Assembly: GCF_030542105.1 (NCBI RefSeq)
Contig: NZ_JAUOFB010000005.1
Location: 1 to 64,000 of the forward strand
Direction of reading: 5' to 3'
DNA length: 64,000 nucleotides
Origin: Hymenobacter sp. BT730
GTDB lineage: Bacteria; Bacteroidota; Bacteroidia; Cytophagales; Hymenobacteraceae
Notes under the pieces: generated by a model
Databases searched by the model: none
The model's input: only the letters and a program-made list of their open reading frames with translations
Told to the model about the DNA's origin: nothing
Position numbers and translations under genes: made by a program
Shown: positions 7,786 through 17,168 of the stretch, one piece after another
Position numbering within the stretch: the first letter of the stretch is position 1
Layout: the number at the start of each line of letters is the position of its first letter

Positions 7786-8654
7786 GGATTAATAACGGCC
7801 CCGGCCGGGGCGTACGTGTCGGGCTGGCGCTGCACCCGCGTGGTTTTACTGGCCACCAGCTTGCTTTTGGCCCCGCGAACTTCCACAATTAAATCGTAAT
7901 CCCCGGCCGGCAACTTGGCAATATCCATGGTTGCAATCAGCAAATGGGGGGCTCCGGCCACGGGCTTGGCTGTACCAGCCAGGGTGGCCACGTCACGAGT
8001 GGCCCCTACCGGACGCAGACGATATTTAGTTGTGAGGGTTTGCTCCTGCGGGGCATTATACAGCTCGGCATACAGGTATAGCTTATCGGCACCACGGCCA
8101 TACAGGCCGCCAGGGGTGCGCACCAGCATATAGCCGCCCCGGTTGAAGTTGGTTTGCGCCGAAGAGCGGGATGCAGGCTTAGCCAGCACCACCACGTCGC
8201 TCAGGCGCAGGCCGGGCTTATCAAATTCCAGCGTAATGGGCACCTCCACAATGCGGTTTCCTCCGGCCCGGTATTGGTCCGTTACCTGCCCCCGCACCGT
8301 ATATACACCATCGGGTAACATAATGCGCTTCTGAAAGCTCATGGGGTTTTTCAGTGCCTGCGTAGTATCATTCAGTACCGGTGGCCGGAGCTTCACTACT
8401 TCGCTATACACGATTTTGCCATCCTGGGCCAGGACTTCTAAGGTTAGGGACGCCGCCGCCTGAAAAATTCGGGGGGCGCGGCGCTTGTAGGCCAGTGAGT
8501 TGCCATCTACGGTAGCATACATATCCAGTACGCCACCGTTCCGTCCCCGGTCGTCGTTGCGAAAAGCTGCTACATCCAGCGTAAGCTTGGGTGCCCCGGC
8601 CAGCGCCGCAAAGCTCAGAAAAACACCCAGAAAGGCGAACAGAAGTCTTTTCAT
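7782..8654 (-). CDS. Secreted protein of unknown function
   Basis: A 290-aa protein with a signal peptide (MKRLLFAFLGVFLSFAALAG, cleavage near residue 20). The rest is predicted beta-rich: an N-terminal block with GGVLDMYATVDGNSLAYKR, a run with VYTVRGQVTDQY, and a C-terminal half with LPAGDYDLIVEVRG. The two-sheet pattern with repeated VxxxLxxGxYxLxVxV resembles the N-terminal part of GWxTD-domain proteins, but the GWxTD motif itself is absent, so I give no function. It is the first gene of a two-gene operon and overlaps the acyltransferase start by 4 bases, which suggests a role in the envelope. Confidence 0.75.
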   Translation of the reverse strand: MKRLLFAFLGVFLSFAALAGAPKLTLDVAAFRNDDRGRNGGVLDMYATVDGNSLAYKRRAPRIFQAAASLTLEVLAQDGKIVYSEVVKLRPPVLNDTTQALKNPMSFQKRIMLPDGVYTVRGQVTDQYRAGGNRIVEVPITLEFDKPGLRLSDVVVLAKPASRSSAQTNFNRGGYMLVRTPGGLYGRGADKLYLYAELYNAPQEQTLTTKYRLRPVGATRDVATLAGTAKPVAGAPHLLIATMDIAKLPAGDYDLIVEVRGAKSKLVASKTTRVQRQPDTYAPAGAVINP

Positions 8655-8761
8655 GACAGGTTGACGGGCTAAAGGTACGGCAAAGCAATAGTACAGACCG
8701 GAGCAGCAACTTGTAACTTGGGCGCGGCTGGCCGGTTGCCTGTCCTCCCTAAGCTAGCATC

Positions 8762-9382
8762 ATGCCTGTTTTATTTGAAACTCAATATAACCCTCCAGCG
8801 GCATTTTTTGCTGAGTTGGCAGGCCAAGATTCTCTCTGGCTGGAGAGCCAGGAGCATTACCGAAAGCAAACCTACCGCAACCGTTGCCTGATACTAACCG
8901 CACAGGGCGTAAAGCCCCTTACCATCCCGGTAGTAGATGGCAACCGGAGCGAAAAAGTGCTCATTACCGCGTTGGAAATCGACTATCGGCAGAACTGGGT
9001 GCACCAGCATTGGCGCACCTTGCAAACCGCCTATGGGGGTAGCCCGTATTTTGAGTATTATGCCGACTATCTGCACGACATTTACGTACAGAAACCGGCG
9101 CTGCTATTCGACCTGAATCTGGCGCTGCTTTCTTTTTACCTGCGCTGCCTGCGGCTGCGAATTCCTGTGGAATTCACCTCCGAATATCATCCTATGTATG
9201 ACTCCGACACCATGCGCGACCGGCGCGATTGGCTGTCACCCAAAGATCCTATTGCCCCGGAACCTGACAGGACGTCGGTACGCCCGTACGCGCAAACCTT
9301 TGGCGTACAATTTGTACCTGGTCTGAGCATCCTGGACCTGCTGTTTATGCAGGGGCCAGCCGCCGGCAGTTTTCTCGTGTAG
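8762..9382 (+). CDS. WbqC-family protein
   Basis: A 206-aa soluble protein that fits the WbqC family in length and layout. It has an N-terminal ETQYNPPAAFFAELA strand-turn, the block EHYRKQTYRNRCLIL (about 31-45), HQHWRTLQTAYGGSPYFEYY (about 79-98) and a C-terminal PYAQTFGVQF...LSILDLLFMQGP. WbqC proteins are found in O-antigen and polysaccharide clusters and are thought to take part in sugar-nucleotide or glycan processing, but the reaction is unknown. Here it stands alone between the envelope genes and clpC. Confidence 0.88.
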   Translation: MPVLFETQYNPPAAFFAELAGQDSLWLESQEHYRKQTYRNRCLILTAQGVKPLTIPVVDGNRSEKVLITALEIDYRQNWVHQHWRTLQTAYGGSPYFEYYADYLHDIYVQKPALLFDLNLALLSFYLRCLRLRIPVEFTSEYHPMYDSDTMRDRRDWLSPKDPIAPEPDRTSVRPYAQTFGVQFVPGLSILDLLFMQGPAAGSFLV

Positions 9383-9511
9383 GGCCTTTGCCGCTTCTAT
9401 TTCCGAACCTTAGTCCGTACCCACCTGTTTTCAGGTAACTACGGCCTCCCCTGCCTTAAAACATGTTTTATACGCTTGCAGGGTTCCGTTTTTCTTCACT
9501 ACCTTATCTGC

Positions 9512-12112
9512 ATGGAAGCTAAATTCTCAAATCGAGTCAAGGAGGTCATCTCCCTGAGCCGGGAAGAAGCCATCCGGCTCGGTCACGATTATATTGGTAC
9601 CGAACATCTGTTGCTAGGCATGATTCGCGAGGGCGAAGGCACGGCCATTGGACTACTCAAAAAACTGGGTGTTTCCGTGGACGAGCTGAAGTATGCCTTA
9701 GAGCAGGCCACCCGCAATACGGCTACGCAAGGCACCAGTATTACCGGCTCAATTCCGCTGACGAAACAGACGGAAAAAGTTCTCAAGATTACGTACCTGG
9801 AAGCCAAAATCTTCAAGAGCGAAATCATCGGCACGGAGCACCTGCTGCTCTCGATTCTGCGCGATGAAGACAATATCTCTTCCCAGATTCTGGCTAAGTT
9901 CAACGTTAACTACGAAGCAGTGCGCGACTCCTTAGACTACCACGGCAACACGCCGGGGCCTTCCGCCGGTCCTTCCGATACCGACGACGACGATAACGAC
10001 AAACTGTTTGGCAGCTCTTCCAAATCAGGCAGCAGCTCTACGGCCAAGAAACCGGGCGAAAAGTCGCGCACACCCGTGCTCGATAACTTCGGTCGTGACC
10101 TGACCAAGCTGGCCGAGGACGACAAGCTAGACCCCATTGTGGGCCGCGAAAAGGAAATTGAGCGTGTAGCTCAGATTCTCTCGCGCCGCAAGAAGAACAA
10201 CCCTATTCTCATTGGTGAGCCGGGTGTAGGTAAAACGGCTATTGCCGAAGGCCTGGCCCTGCGCATTGTGCAGAAGAAAGTATCCCGTGTGCTGTTCAAC
10301 AAGCGCGTGGTAACGCTGGATCTGGCCTCTCTGGTGGCCGGCACCAAGTACCGCGGCCAGTTTGAGGAGCGCATGAAGGCCGTGATGAACGAGCTGGAAA
10401 AGTCTCCGGACGTAATCCTGTTCATTGATGAGCTGCACACTATTGTGGGCGCTGGTGGGGCTTCCGGCTCGCTGGATGCCTCCAATATGTTCAAGCCTGC
10501 CCTGGCCCGTGGCGAGATTCAATGCATTGGCGCTACCACCCTGGATGAGTATCGGCAGTACATCGAGAAAGACGGCGCTTTGGCCCGTCGTTTCCAAATG
10601 GTCATGGTGGACCCCACCACGCCCGAGGAGACTATCGAAATCCTGCACAACATCAAGGACAAGTACCAGGACCACCACCATGTGGTGTACACCGACAAGG
10701 CTATTGAGGCCTGCGTAAAGCTGTCGGACCGCTACATGAGCGACCGGTTCCTGCCAGACAAGGCCATCGACATTCTCGATGAGGCCGGTGCCCGCGTGCA
10801 CATCAACAACATTGTGGTTCCCGAGGATATCTTGAAGCTCGAAGAGAGCATTGAGAACATCAAGACGGAGAAAAACCGCGTGGTGAAGTCGCAGAAATAC
10901 GAGGAAGCCGCACAACTCCGTGATAAGGAGAAAAAGCTTCTGGAGCAGTTGGAACAGGCCAAAAAGAACTGGGAAGACGAGACCAAGAAGAAGCGTTACA
11001 CCGTGAAGGAGGAAAACGTGGCAGAAGTTATTGCCATGATGACCGGCATTCCGGTGAGCCGCGTGGCCCAGAACGAAAGCCAGAAGCTGCTCAACATGGG
11101 TGAGGAGTTGCAGGGTAAAGTAATTGGGCAGGAAAAGGCCATCAAGCAATTGGTGAAGGCCATCCAGCGTACCCGCGTAGGCCTGAAAGACCCGAAAAAG
11201 CCGATTGGCTCGTTCGTGTTCCTCGGCCCCACCGGTGTGGGTAAAACGGAGTTGGCCAAAGTGCTGGCTACGTACCTCTTCGACAAGGAAGATTCGCTCG
11301 TGCGGATTGATATGTCGGAGTACATGGAGAAATTCAGCGTATCGCGCCTTGTGGGCGCGCCTCCCGGCTATGTGGGCTATGAAGAGGGCGGTCAGCTGAC
11401 GGAGAAAATCCGCCGCAAGCCGTACTCGGTTATCCTGCTGGACGAAATTGAGAAGGCGCACCCGGACGTGTATAACCTGCTCCTGCAGGTGCTGGACGAT
11501 GGTATTCTGACCGACGGCCTTGGCCGCAAGGTGGACTTCCGCAACACCATCATCATCATGACCTCCAACATCGGAGCCCGCGACCTGGCGGACTTCGGAG
11601 CAGGCATCGGCTTCGGCACGAAGGCCCGCAACGAGAATATGGATGAGCTGACGAAGAGCACCATCACCAACGCGCTGCGCAAAACCTTCTCGCCGGAGTT
11701 CCTGAACCGCTTGGACGATGTAATCGTCTTCAACTCCCTGGAGAAGAAAGACATTCACAAAATCATTGACATCTCGCTGGCCAAGCTCCTCTCGCGGGTG
11801 CAGGCACTGGGCTACCGCGTAGAACTGACGGAAGCCGCCAAGGACTTCGTGGCCGAGAAAGGCTACGACCCTAAATTCGGTGCTCGTCCGCTCAACCGGG
11901 CTATTCAGAAATACATTGAAGACCCGATTGCGGAGGAAATCCTGAAGGCGCAGATTGCCCAGGGCGACGTTATCACGGCCGACTTTAAAGAAGGTGCCGA
12001 GGAACTGACGTTTGCCGTAAGCAAGAGCGGGGAAACCCCCAAACTCGCCAGCGACGAACGGCCGGAGGAAACTCCGGAACCCGACGCGCCGGATGCTGAG
12101 AAGGGCAAATAA
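9512..12112 (+). CDS. clpC: ATP-dependent Clp protease ATPase subunit ClpC
   Basis: An 866-aa HSP100 chaperone that unfolds proteins for the ClpP protease. It has two Clp_N repeats (residues 1-145), an acidic Ser-rich linker (about 150-190), an AAA+ domain with Walker [10 protein letters not shown] (about 236), a UVR-type coiled motif ([14 protein letters not shown] at about 460), a second AAA+ domain with GPTGVGKTE (about 573) and a C-terminal ClpB_D2-small domain. I chose the ATG at 9512 ([15 protein letters not shown]), the standard start; an upstream TTG would add 12 residues of no family likeness. The acidic tail ([15 protein letters not shown]) is an extension. It is followed directly by a strong terminator. 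Confidence 0.97.
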   Translation: MEAKFSNRVKEVISLSREEAIRLGHDYIGTEHLLLGMIREGEGTAIGLLKKLGVSVDELKYALEQATRNTATQGTSITGSIPLTKQTEKVLKITYLEAKIFKSEIIGTEHLLLSILRDEDNISSQILAKFNVNYEAVRDSLDYHGNTPGPSAGPSDTDDDDNDKLFGSSSKSGSSSTAKKPGEKSRTPVLDNFGRDLTKLAEDDKLDPIVGREKEIERVAQILSRRKKNNPILIGEPGVGKTAIAEGLALRIVQKKVSRVLFNKRVVTLDLASLVAGTKYRGQFEERMKAVMNELEKSPDVILFIDELHTIVGAGGASGSLDASNMFKPALARGEIQCIGATTLDEYRQYIEKDGALARRFQMVMVDPTTPEETIEILHNIKDKYQDHHHVVYTDKAIEACVKLSDRYMSDRFLPDKAIDILDEAGARVHINNIVVPEDILKLEESIENIKTEKNRVVKSQKYEEAAQLRDKEKKLLEQLEQAKKNWEDETKKKRYTVKEENVAEVIAMMTGIPVSRVAQNESQKLLNMGEELQGKVIGQEKAIKQLVKAIQRTRVGLKDPKKPIGSFVFLGPTGVGKTELAKVLATYLFDKEDSLVRIDMSEYMEKFSVSRLVGAPPGYVGYEEGGQLTEKIRRKPYSVILLDEIEKAHPDVYNLLLQVLDDGILTDGLGRKVDFRNTIIIMTSNIGARDLADFGAGIGFGTKARNENMDELTKSTITNALRKTFSPEFLNRLDDVIVFNSLEKKDIHKIIDISLAKLLSRVQALGYRVELTEAAKDFVAEKGYDPKFGARPLNRAIQKYIEDPIAEEILKAQIAQGDVITADFKEGAEELTFAVSKSGETPKLASDERPEETPEPDAPDAEKGK

Positions 12113-12130
12113 CTGCCAAGTGAAATACGG

Positions 12131-12162
12131 AAAGGGCTGACCAAATATGGTCAGCCCTTTTT
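12131..12162 (+). terminator. clpC terminator
   Basis: AAAGGGCTGACC and its perfect complement around ATAT, ending in a T-run, 18 bases after the clpC stop. Confidence 0.9.
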
Positions 12163-12209
12163 GTTTATGCCGTGCAAAAAATCGGGCGCCAATCTTTTCG
12201 CCTGTTGGT

Positions 12210-12217
12210 TACCTTTG
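12210..12217 (+). promoter_or_regulatory. Candidate promoter -7 element of the acyl-CoA carboxylase gene
   Basis: TACCTTTG exactly matches TAnnTTTG, 43 bases before the chosen ATG at 12261. I see no clear -33 TTG at the expected distance. Confidence 0.4.
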
Positions 12218-12260
12218 ATCTTCTTTCCGGTTGCTTTTCCGATTACCCTATCCCCACCCA

Positions 12261-13826
12261 ATGTCTGACCCACACGCTGAAGCCCAACTGAGCAAAACCG
12301 AAATTCTGGCCCGTAAAAACGCCGAAGCCCTGCTAGGTGGAGGTCAAGCCCGCATCGAGGCCCAACACAAAAAAGGCAAGCTCACGGCCCGCGAACGGGT
12401 AGACCTGCTGATGGACGAAGGCTCGTTTGAGGAAATCGGCAAGTTTGTGATGCACCGCTCCAAGGATTTCGGCCTTGACAAGGAGTATTATCTGGGTGAC
12501 GGTGTAGTGACAGGTTACGGCACTGTAAACGGCCGTTTGGTCTATGTTTTCTCCCAGGATTTCACGGTTTTCGGCGGCTCTCTGAGCGAAACCCACGCCG
12601 AGAAAATTGTGAAGATTATGGACCTGGCCATGAAGAACGGGGCGCCGGTTATTGGCCTCAATGACTCTGGCGGGGCCCGCATTCAGGAAGGTGTAGTAAG
12701 CCTGGGCGGCTACGCCGATATCTTCTACAAGAATACTCTGGCATCCGGTGTAGTACCTCAGTTATCGGCCATTATGGGCCCGTGCGCTGGTGGAGCCGTG
12801 TACTCGCCCGCCATTACTGACTTCATTCTGATGGTGGAAGACACGAGCTACATGTTCGTGACCGGCCCCAACGTGGTGAAGACTGTAACGCACGAAAACG
12901 TGACCAGCGAAGAGCTAGGCGGTGCCAGCACCCACTCGGCCAAGAGCGGGGTAACGCATTTTTCCTGTGCTAACGAGGTATCCTGTATCAACCACCTTAA
13001 GCAGCTCCTGAGCTACATGCCGCAGAACTGCGAGGAAACCGCTCCGGCCCTGCCCTACGAGGCGGCGGATGAAAGCCGCCCGGTGCTGGACACCATCATT
13101 CCCGAAAACCCCAACCAACCCTACGACATTCGGGAGGTGATTGAGGGCATTATTGATGCTAGCTCCTTCCTGGAGGTACACCAGAACTTTGCCGAGAACA
13201 TTGTAGTCGGTTTTGCCCGTTTGGGCGGCCGCAGCATCGGCATTGTGGGTAATCAGCCATCGGTGCTGGCAGGCGTGCTCGATATTAATGCTTCTACCAA
13301 AGCGGCCCGTTTCGTACGGTTCTGCGATTCGTTTAACATTCCCCTGCTGGTGCTGGAAGACGTGCCCGGCTTCCTGCCCGGCACCGACCAGGAATGGCGT
13401 GGTATCATTACCAACGGTGCCAAGCTGCTCTACGCTTTCTGCGAGGCCACCGTGCCGCGCATCACTGTGATTACGCGCAAAGCCTATGGCGGGGCGTATG
13501 ATGTAATGAACTCCAAGCACATTGGGGCCGATATGAACTACGCCTGGCCTACGGCCGAAATTGCAGTAATGGGTGCCAAAGGTGCTGCAGAAATCATCTT
13601 CAAGCGGGAAATTGCCCAGGCCGAAAACCCCGAAGCCAAGCTGCAGGAGAAGGTAGATGAGTACCAGCAGAAATTTGCTACGCCTTACCGCGCCGCCCAC
13701 CGCGGTTTCGTGGACGAGGTAATTCTGCCCTCGCAGACGCGTCAGAAGCTGATCCGAGCCTTCAAGATGCTGGAAAACAAAGTGGATACGCTGCCACGTA
13801 AGAAACACGGCAATATCCCGCTGTAA
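12261..13826 (+). CDS. Acyl-CoA carboxylase carboxyltransferase (beta) subunit, propionyl-CoA carboxylase type
   Basis: A 521-aa carboxyltransferase of the PCCB/AccD5 family. It transfers CO2 from carboxybiotin to propionyl-CoA (or acetyl-CoA) to give methylmalonyl-CoA. The N-terminal half has [19 protein letters not shown] and [12 protein letters not shown] (about 131-142); the C-terminal half has [11 protein letters not shown] (about 370) and [14 protein letters not shown], which form the oxyanion pockets. The ATG at 12261 gives the normal start MSDPHAEAQ; an upstream TTG would add 10 residues. No biotin carboxylase or biotin carrier gene lies beside it, so its partner subunit must be elsewhere. 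It could equally be a methylmalonyl-CoA decarboxylase alpha subunit. Confidence 0.88.
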   Translation: MSDPHAEAQLSKTEILARKNAEALLGGGQARIEAQHKKGKLTARERVDLLMDEGSFEEIGKFVMHRSKDFGLDKEYYLGDGVVTGYGTVNGRLVYVFSQDFTVFGGSLSETHAEKIVKIMDLAMKNGAPVIGLNDSGGARIQEGVVSLGGYADIFYKNTLASGVVPQLSAIMGPCAGGAVYSPAITDFILMVEDTSYMFVTGPNVVKTVTHENVTSEELGGASTHSAKSGVTHFSCANEVSCINHLKQLLSYMPQNCEETAPALPYEAADESRPVLDTIIPENPNQPYDIREVIEGIIDASSFLEVHQNFAENIVVGFARLGGRSIGIVGNQPSVLAGVLDINASTKAARFVRFCDSFNIPLLVLEDVPGFLPGTDQEWRGIITNGAKLLYAFCEATVPRITVITRKAYGGAYDVMNSKHIGADMNYAWPTAEIAVMGAKGAAEIIFKREIAQAENPEAKLQEKVDEYQQKFATPYRAAHRGFVDEVILPSQTRQKLIRAFKMLENKVDTLPRKKHGNIPL

Positions 13827-13898
13827 TTATCCTGGCTGTACTTTTTAGCGTTAAGCTAATCAAGACACTTACTTCTTAATTTTCGCTTGTAGTTTTTT

Positions 13899-14969
13899 AT
13901 GCGACAGGAAAGCTTCGATTTTCTTCAGAAATACCTGAACAACGCTTCTCCCACCGGCTTTGAAAAAGAAGGCCAGAAACTGTGGCTGGAGTACATTAAA
14001 CCGTATATCGATGAATACTTTGTCGATACTTATGGCACGGTGGTAGGTGTTATTAATCCCGAAGCCAAGTACAAAGTTGTTATTGAGGCCCACGCGGACG
14101 AAATCAGCTACTTCGTTAACTATATAACCAAGGAAGGCTACCTGTACCTACGCCGCAATGGCGGCTCCGACCCTTTGGTAGCTCCCAGCAAGCGCGTGAA
14201 CATTCACACGGCAAAAGGCATTGTAAAGGCGGTTTTTGGTTGGCCAGCTATTCATGTGCGCAAAGTAGAGCAGGACAAGGCCCCTACTATTGAAACCGTA
14301 TACCTGGACTGCGGTGCTTCCAGCAAGGAGGAAGTAGAGGAAATGGGCATTCATGTGGGCTCCGTTGTCACCTTCGAGGACGAGTTCATGGTGCTGAACG
14401 AGAAGTTTTATGTAGGCCGGGCATTGGACAACCGCATTGGTGGCTTCATGATTGCCGAAGTAGCCCGCATGCTGAAAGAGAATAAGAAAAAGCTGCCTTA
14501 CGGCCTGTATATTGTGAATGCTGTGCAGGAGGAAATTGGACTGCGCGGGGCTGAAATGATTGCCCACCGCATTCAGCCCGATGTTGCCATTATTACGGAT
14601 GTGACGCATGACACCCAGTCGCCGATGTACGAAAAAAAGACATCTGGTGACCTGTTCTGTGGCAAAGGTCCGGTTATTACCTATGGTCCGGCGGTGCAGA
14701 ATAACCTGCGCGACCTGATCATTGAAACTGCTCAAAAGGCTGAAATTCCCTTCCAGCGCGCTGCCGCTACCCGCGCCACCGGCACCGACACCGACGCATT
14801 TGCCTATTCTAGCGCCGGGGTAGCTTCAGCCTTAATTTCCCTGCCGCTGAAGTACATGCACACCACGGTGGAAACAGTGCACAAAGACGACGTAGAAAAC
14901 GTCACCAAGCTCATCTATGAGTCGCTGCTGCGCATTGAAAACGGCCACGACTTTCGATATTTTAAATAG
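13899..14969 (+). CDS. M42-family metallopeptidase (glutamyl/deblocking aminopeptidase-like)
   Basis: A 356-aa cytoplasmic peptidase of family M42, which forms TET-type dodecamers and trims N-terminal residues from peptides. The di-metal site is visible: AHADEIS (His65, Asp67), ALDNRIGG (Asp177), the catalytic Glu pair in VQEEIGLRG (211-212), DVTHDT (about 234) and a distal His in YMHTTVETVHKDD (about 321). All key residues are intact. The gene follows the carboxylase by 72 bases and is followed 12 bases later by a REP-like palindrome. Confidence 0.93.
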   Translation: MRQESFDFLQKYLNNASPTGFEKEGQKLWLEYIKPYIDEYFVDTYGTVVGVINPEAKYKVVIEAHADEISYFVNYITKEGYLYLRRNGGSDPLVAPSKRVNIHTAKGIVKAVFGWPAIHVRKVEQDKAPTIETVYLDCGASSKEEVEEMGIHVGSVVTFEDEFMVLNEKFYVGRALDNRIGGFMIAEVARMLKENKKKLPYGLYIVNAVQEEIGLRGAEMIAHRIQPDVAIITDVTHDTQSPMYEKKTSGDLFCGKGPVITYGPAVQNNLRDLIIETAQKAEIPFQRAAATRATGTDTDAFAYSSAGVASALISLPLKYMHTTVETVHKDDVENVTKLIYESLLRIENGHDFRYFK

Positions 14970-14980
14970 CCAGTCCCCTT

Positions 14981-15082
14981 TGTCATTCTGAGCAACGTGA
15001 AGGGCCTTCTTCCAGCTTAGCGACTCGTGTAACAACGACTCGTTTTGATGGGAGAAGGTCCTTTGCATTGCTCAGGATGACA
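14981..15082. repeat. REP-like palindromic element, about 102 bp
   Basis: The ends TGTCATTCTGAGCAA and TTGCTCAGGATGACA are inverted repeats with one mismatch in 15. Just inside them GAAGGGCCTTCTTCC faces GGGAGAAGGTCCTTTGC, so most of the element folds into a long hairpin. It starts 11 bases after the stop of the M42 peptidase and ends 11 bases before the next ATG. Its ends (TGTCAT.CTGAGC) are shared with the element at 47371-47460. This matches the intergenic palindromes that are common in Hymenobacter and its relatives; the family is my recollection and was not searched. Confidence 0.8.
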
Positions 15083-15093
15083 CCTTTAACCAT

Positions 15094-15900
15094 ATGGAGC
15101 TTCCTGCCCTTCCCCATCTGCCACTCACCGTAACCGACCAAATGAAGCGGCGAGTGACCGTGTCGTTTCCGCCCCGGCGCATCATATCCCTGGTTCCTTC
15201 GCAAACGGAGCTGTTGTTTGAACTGGGTTTAGGCGAGCAGGTAGTGGGCGTTACTAAATTCTGCCTGCATCCGGCCCAGGCCCGGCAGCAGGCCACCATT
15301 ATAGGAGGCACTAAAGATTTCCATTTTGACAGAATTGCTGCGCTCCAGCCCGATCTGATTATCGGTAACAAAGAGGAAAACTACCAGGAAGGCATTGCGC
15401 ACCTGGCAACCCAATACCCTGTCTGGATGAGCGACATCATTACCCTGGCGGAAGCCCTGGATATGATACGGCGCGTGGGTTTCATCACAGGCAGAAAAGA
15501 GCCGGCTGAAGCCTTAGCAAAGGCCATTGATGGGTCTTTTCACGGCCTGAATCCGCTTTCTAATGAGCAGGTTCCGGCGGCTTACTTCATCTGGCGCAAG
15601 CCTTATATGGTGGCTGCCAGCGGAACATTTATTGATGAAATGCTGCGTTTAGCCGGCTTCCGCAATGTATTTCATTCTCTCTCCCGTTACCCAGAAATCA
15701 GTGCGGAACAGCTGGCCGCAGCCCGCCCACAGCAGATTCTGCTTTCCTCAGAGCCCTATCCTTTCAGTCACAAGCACCTGGCCGAATTTCAGGCTATTTG
15801 CCCTACGGCAAAGATACGCATCGTGGATGGGGAGTTGTTCAGCTGGTACGGCAGCCGGCTTCTACAGTCAGCCGCCTATTTTCGGCAGCTGCACACGTAG
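15094..15900 (+). CDS. Helical-backbone metal receptor (BtuF-like cobalamin/Fe-siderophore binding protein)
   Basis: A 268-aa two-lobe periplasmic-binding-type protein. RRIISLVPSQTELLFELGLGEQVVGVTKFC (first lobe, about 29-58), QPDLIIGNKEENY (about 88-100) and the backbone helix lead to a second lobe with WRKPYMVAASGTFIDEMLRLAGF. This is the TroA/BtuF helical-backbone fold. There is no signal peptide, so as written it is cytoplasmic, as in many Bacteroidota copies annotated as cobalamin-binding proteins; no transporter is adjacent. A start at a later Met (MKRRVTV, residue 17) is possible. Convergent with aroA, 23 bases apart. Confidence 0.8.
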   Translation: MELPALPHLPLTVTDQMKRRVTVSFPPRRIISLVPSQTELLFELGLGEQVVGVTKFCLHPAQARQQATIIGGTKDFHFDRIAALQPDLIIGNKEENYQEGIAHLATQYPVWMSDIITLAEALDMIRRVGFITGRKEPAEALAKAIDGSFHGLNPLSNEQVPAAYFIWRKPYMVAASGTFIDEMLRLAGFRNVFHSLSRYPEISAEQLAAARPQQILLSSEPYPFSHKHLAEFQAICPTAKIRIVDGELFSWYGSRLLQSAAYFRQLHT

Positions 15901-15923
15901 CGCGGGGGCGGTGCAGCTGCACG

Positions 15924-17168
15924 TTACAGCTCAGGGTATATTTCGAACCCGGCCTTTTCCAGCTCTTTCCAGAACTGCGGGTAAGATTTGCGCACAACCT
16001 GTGGCGCAGCAATGGTGAGTGCGCCCCGCAGAGCCAGCGGCGCAAAGGCCATAGCCATGCGGTGGTCGTGGTAGGTTTCTATGGTCTGATTCTGCACATG
16101 GAAGTTAGTGGCAGTAACCCGGAAGCGCCCCTGGCCTAAGTCAGCGAGTGCAGCCCCAAACTTGGCCAGTTCCGTTTGCAGGGCAGCAATACGGTCCGTT
16201 TCCTTGATGCGCAAACTTTCCAGGCCAGTCATGTCCAGCGGAATTTCCAGGGCGGCGGCCACTACTGCCACCGTTTGAGCCAGATCAGGGCAATGCGTGA
16301 AGTCTTGCGCCACGGCCTGACTGGCCGGGACTTGCGTCAGGCGCACTCCATCAGCCACGTATTCCGTGGCCACCCCCAACTGCTCCATAATGGCTACGAT
16401 GGCCTGGTCGCCCTGCAGGGAATGGAGACGTAGCCCGGGCAGCGTAATTTCGGAGCCAGCCGGGCCCAAAGCCACCATAGCGTACCAATAGCTGGCGGCC
16501 GACCAGTCACTTTCCACGGTATAATCGGCGGGCTGATAGGGTTGTGGGCGCACTTCCAGCACGCTGCCCAGGTCGCGGGCACTGGCGCCAAAATGCTGCA
16601 TCAGCGCCTGGGTCATCCGAATATAAGGCCGCGAGCCCACGGTGCCGGTAAGCCGGATACGCAGGCCAGCTGGTAGCATGGGCGCAATCATCAGCAGCGC
16701 TGAGATGTACTGGCTGCTGATGTCGCCGCGCACCATGAGTTCGGGCATTTCTTCGGTTGGCCCTGGGCTCCACCCCTGCAAATTCAGGGGCGGGTAGCCT
16801 TCCTGCTCGGCATAGCTGATGCGGGCTCCTAACTGACGCAACGCATCTACCAAAACGCCAATGGGTCGCTGGCACATGCGGGCCGTACCCGTGAGTAGCG
16901 CATGACGGTTGGTCACGGCCAGATAAGCGATGAGAAAACGCATGACAGTGCCGGCATCTTCCGCGTCCACTACGGCTGCATCGGGTACTGCCAGCAGGCG
17001 CTGCATCAGCTGCGTATCGTTAGCATCTGACAGATTTGCCAGGTTTCCGCCGCCAGCCAGGGCCTGCAGAACCAGAACCCGGTTGCTTTCGCTTTTGGAG
17101 GCCGGTAATTGAGCCGTGCCACTGAGGGGGCTGCCTGTCCAGCGCAAGGAGAGGGAAGTTGAACTCAC
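15924..17168 (-). CDS. aroA: 3-phosphoshikimate 1-carboxyvinyltransferase (EPSP synthase)
   Basis: A 414-aa EPSP synthase, which joins shikimate-3-phosphate to phosphoenolpyruvate in the chorismate pathway. Key blocks: LPASKSESNRVLVLQAL (about 22-38; Lys and Ser of the substrate site), DAGTVMRFLIAYLAV, the GTARMCQRPIGVLVDALRQLG motif (about 98-118), QYISALLM, and the C-terminal LRIKETDRIAALQTELAKFGA and DHRMAMAFAPLAL. The start codon is GTG at 17168; no nearby ATG exists in frame. It overlaps the aroB stop by 4 bases (GTGA), so the two are coupled. It is the last gene of the chorismate operon. Confidence 0.96.
   Translation of the reverse strand: MSSTSLSLRWTGSPLSGTAQLPASKSESNRVLVLQALAGGGNLANLSDANDTQLMQRLLAVPDAAVVDAEDAGTVMRFLIAYLAVTNRHALLTGTARMCQRPIGVLVDALRQLGARISYAEQEGYPPLNLQGWSPGPTEEMPELMVRGDISSQYISALLMIAPMLPAGLRIRLTGTVGSRPYIRMTQALMQHFGASARDLGSVLEVRPQPYQPADYTVESDWSAASYWYAMVALGPAGSEITLPGLRLHSLQGDQAIVAIMEQLGVATEYVADGVRLTQVPASQAVAQDFTHCPDLAQTVAVVAAALEIPLDMTGLESLRIKETDRIAALQTELAKFGAALADLGQGRFRVTATNFHVQNQTIETYHDHRMAMAFAPLALRGALTIAAPQVVRKSYPQFWKELEKAGFEIYPEL

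Noticed and set aside
10127..11758. 543-codon open frame on the minus strand
   Set aside because: It lies wholly opposite clpC. The length comes from the GC-rich, low-stop codon pattern of clpC, and its Leu/His/Val-rich product has no domain.
12915..13808. 297-codon open frame on the minus strand
   Set aside because: Antisense to the acyl-CoA carboxylase gene; it has no domain and no start signal.
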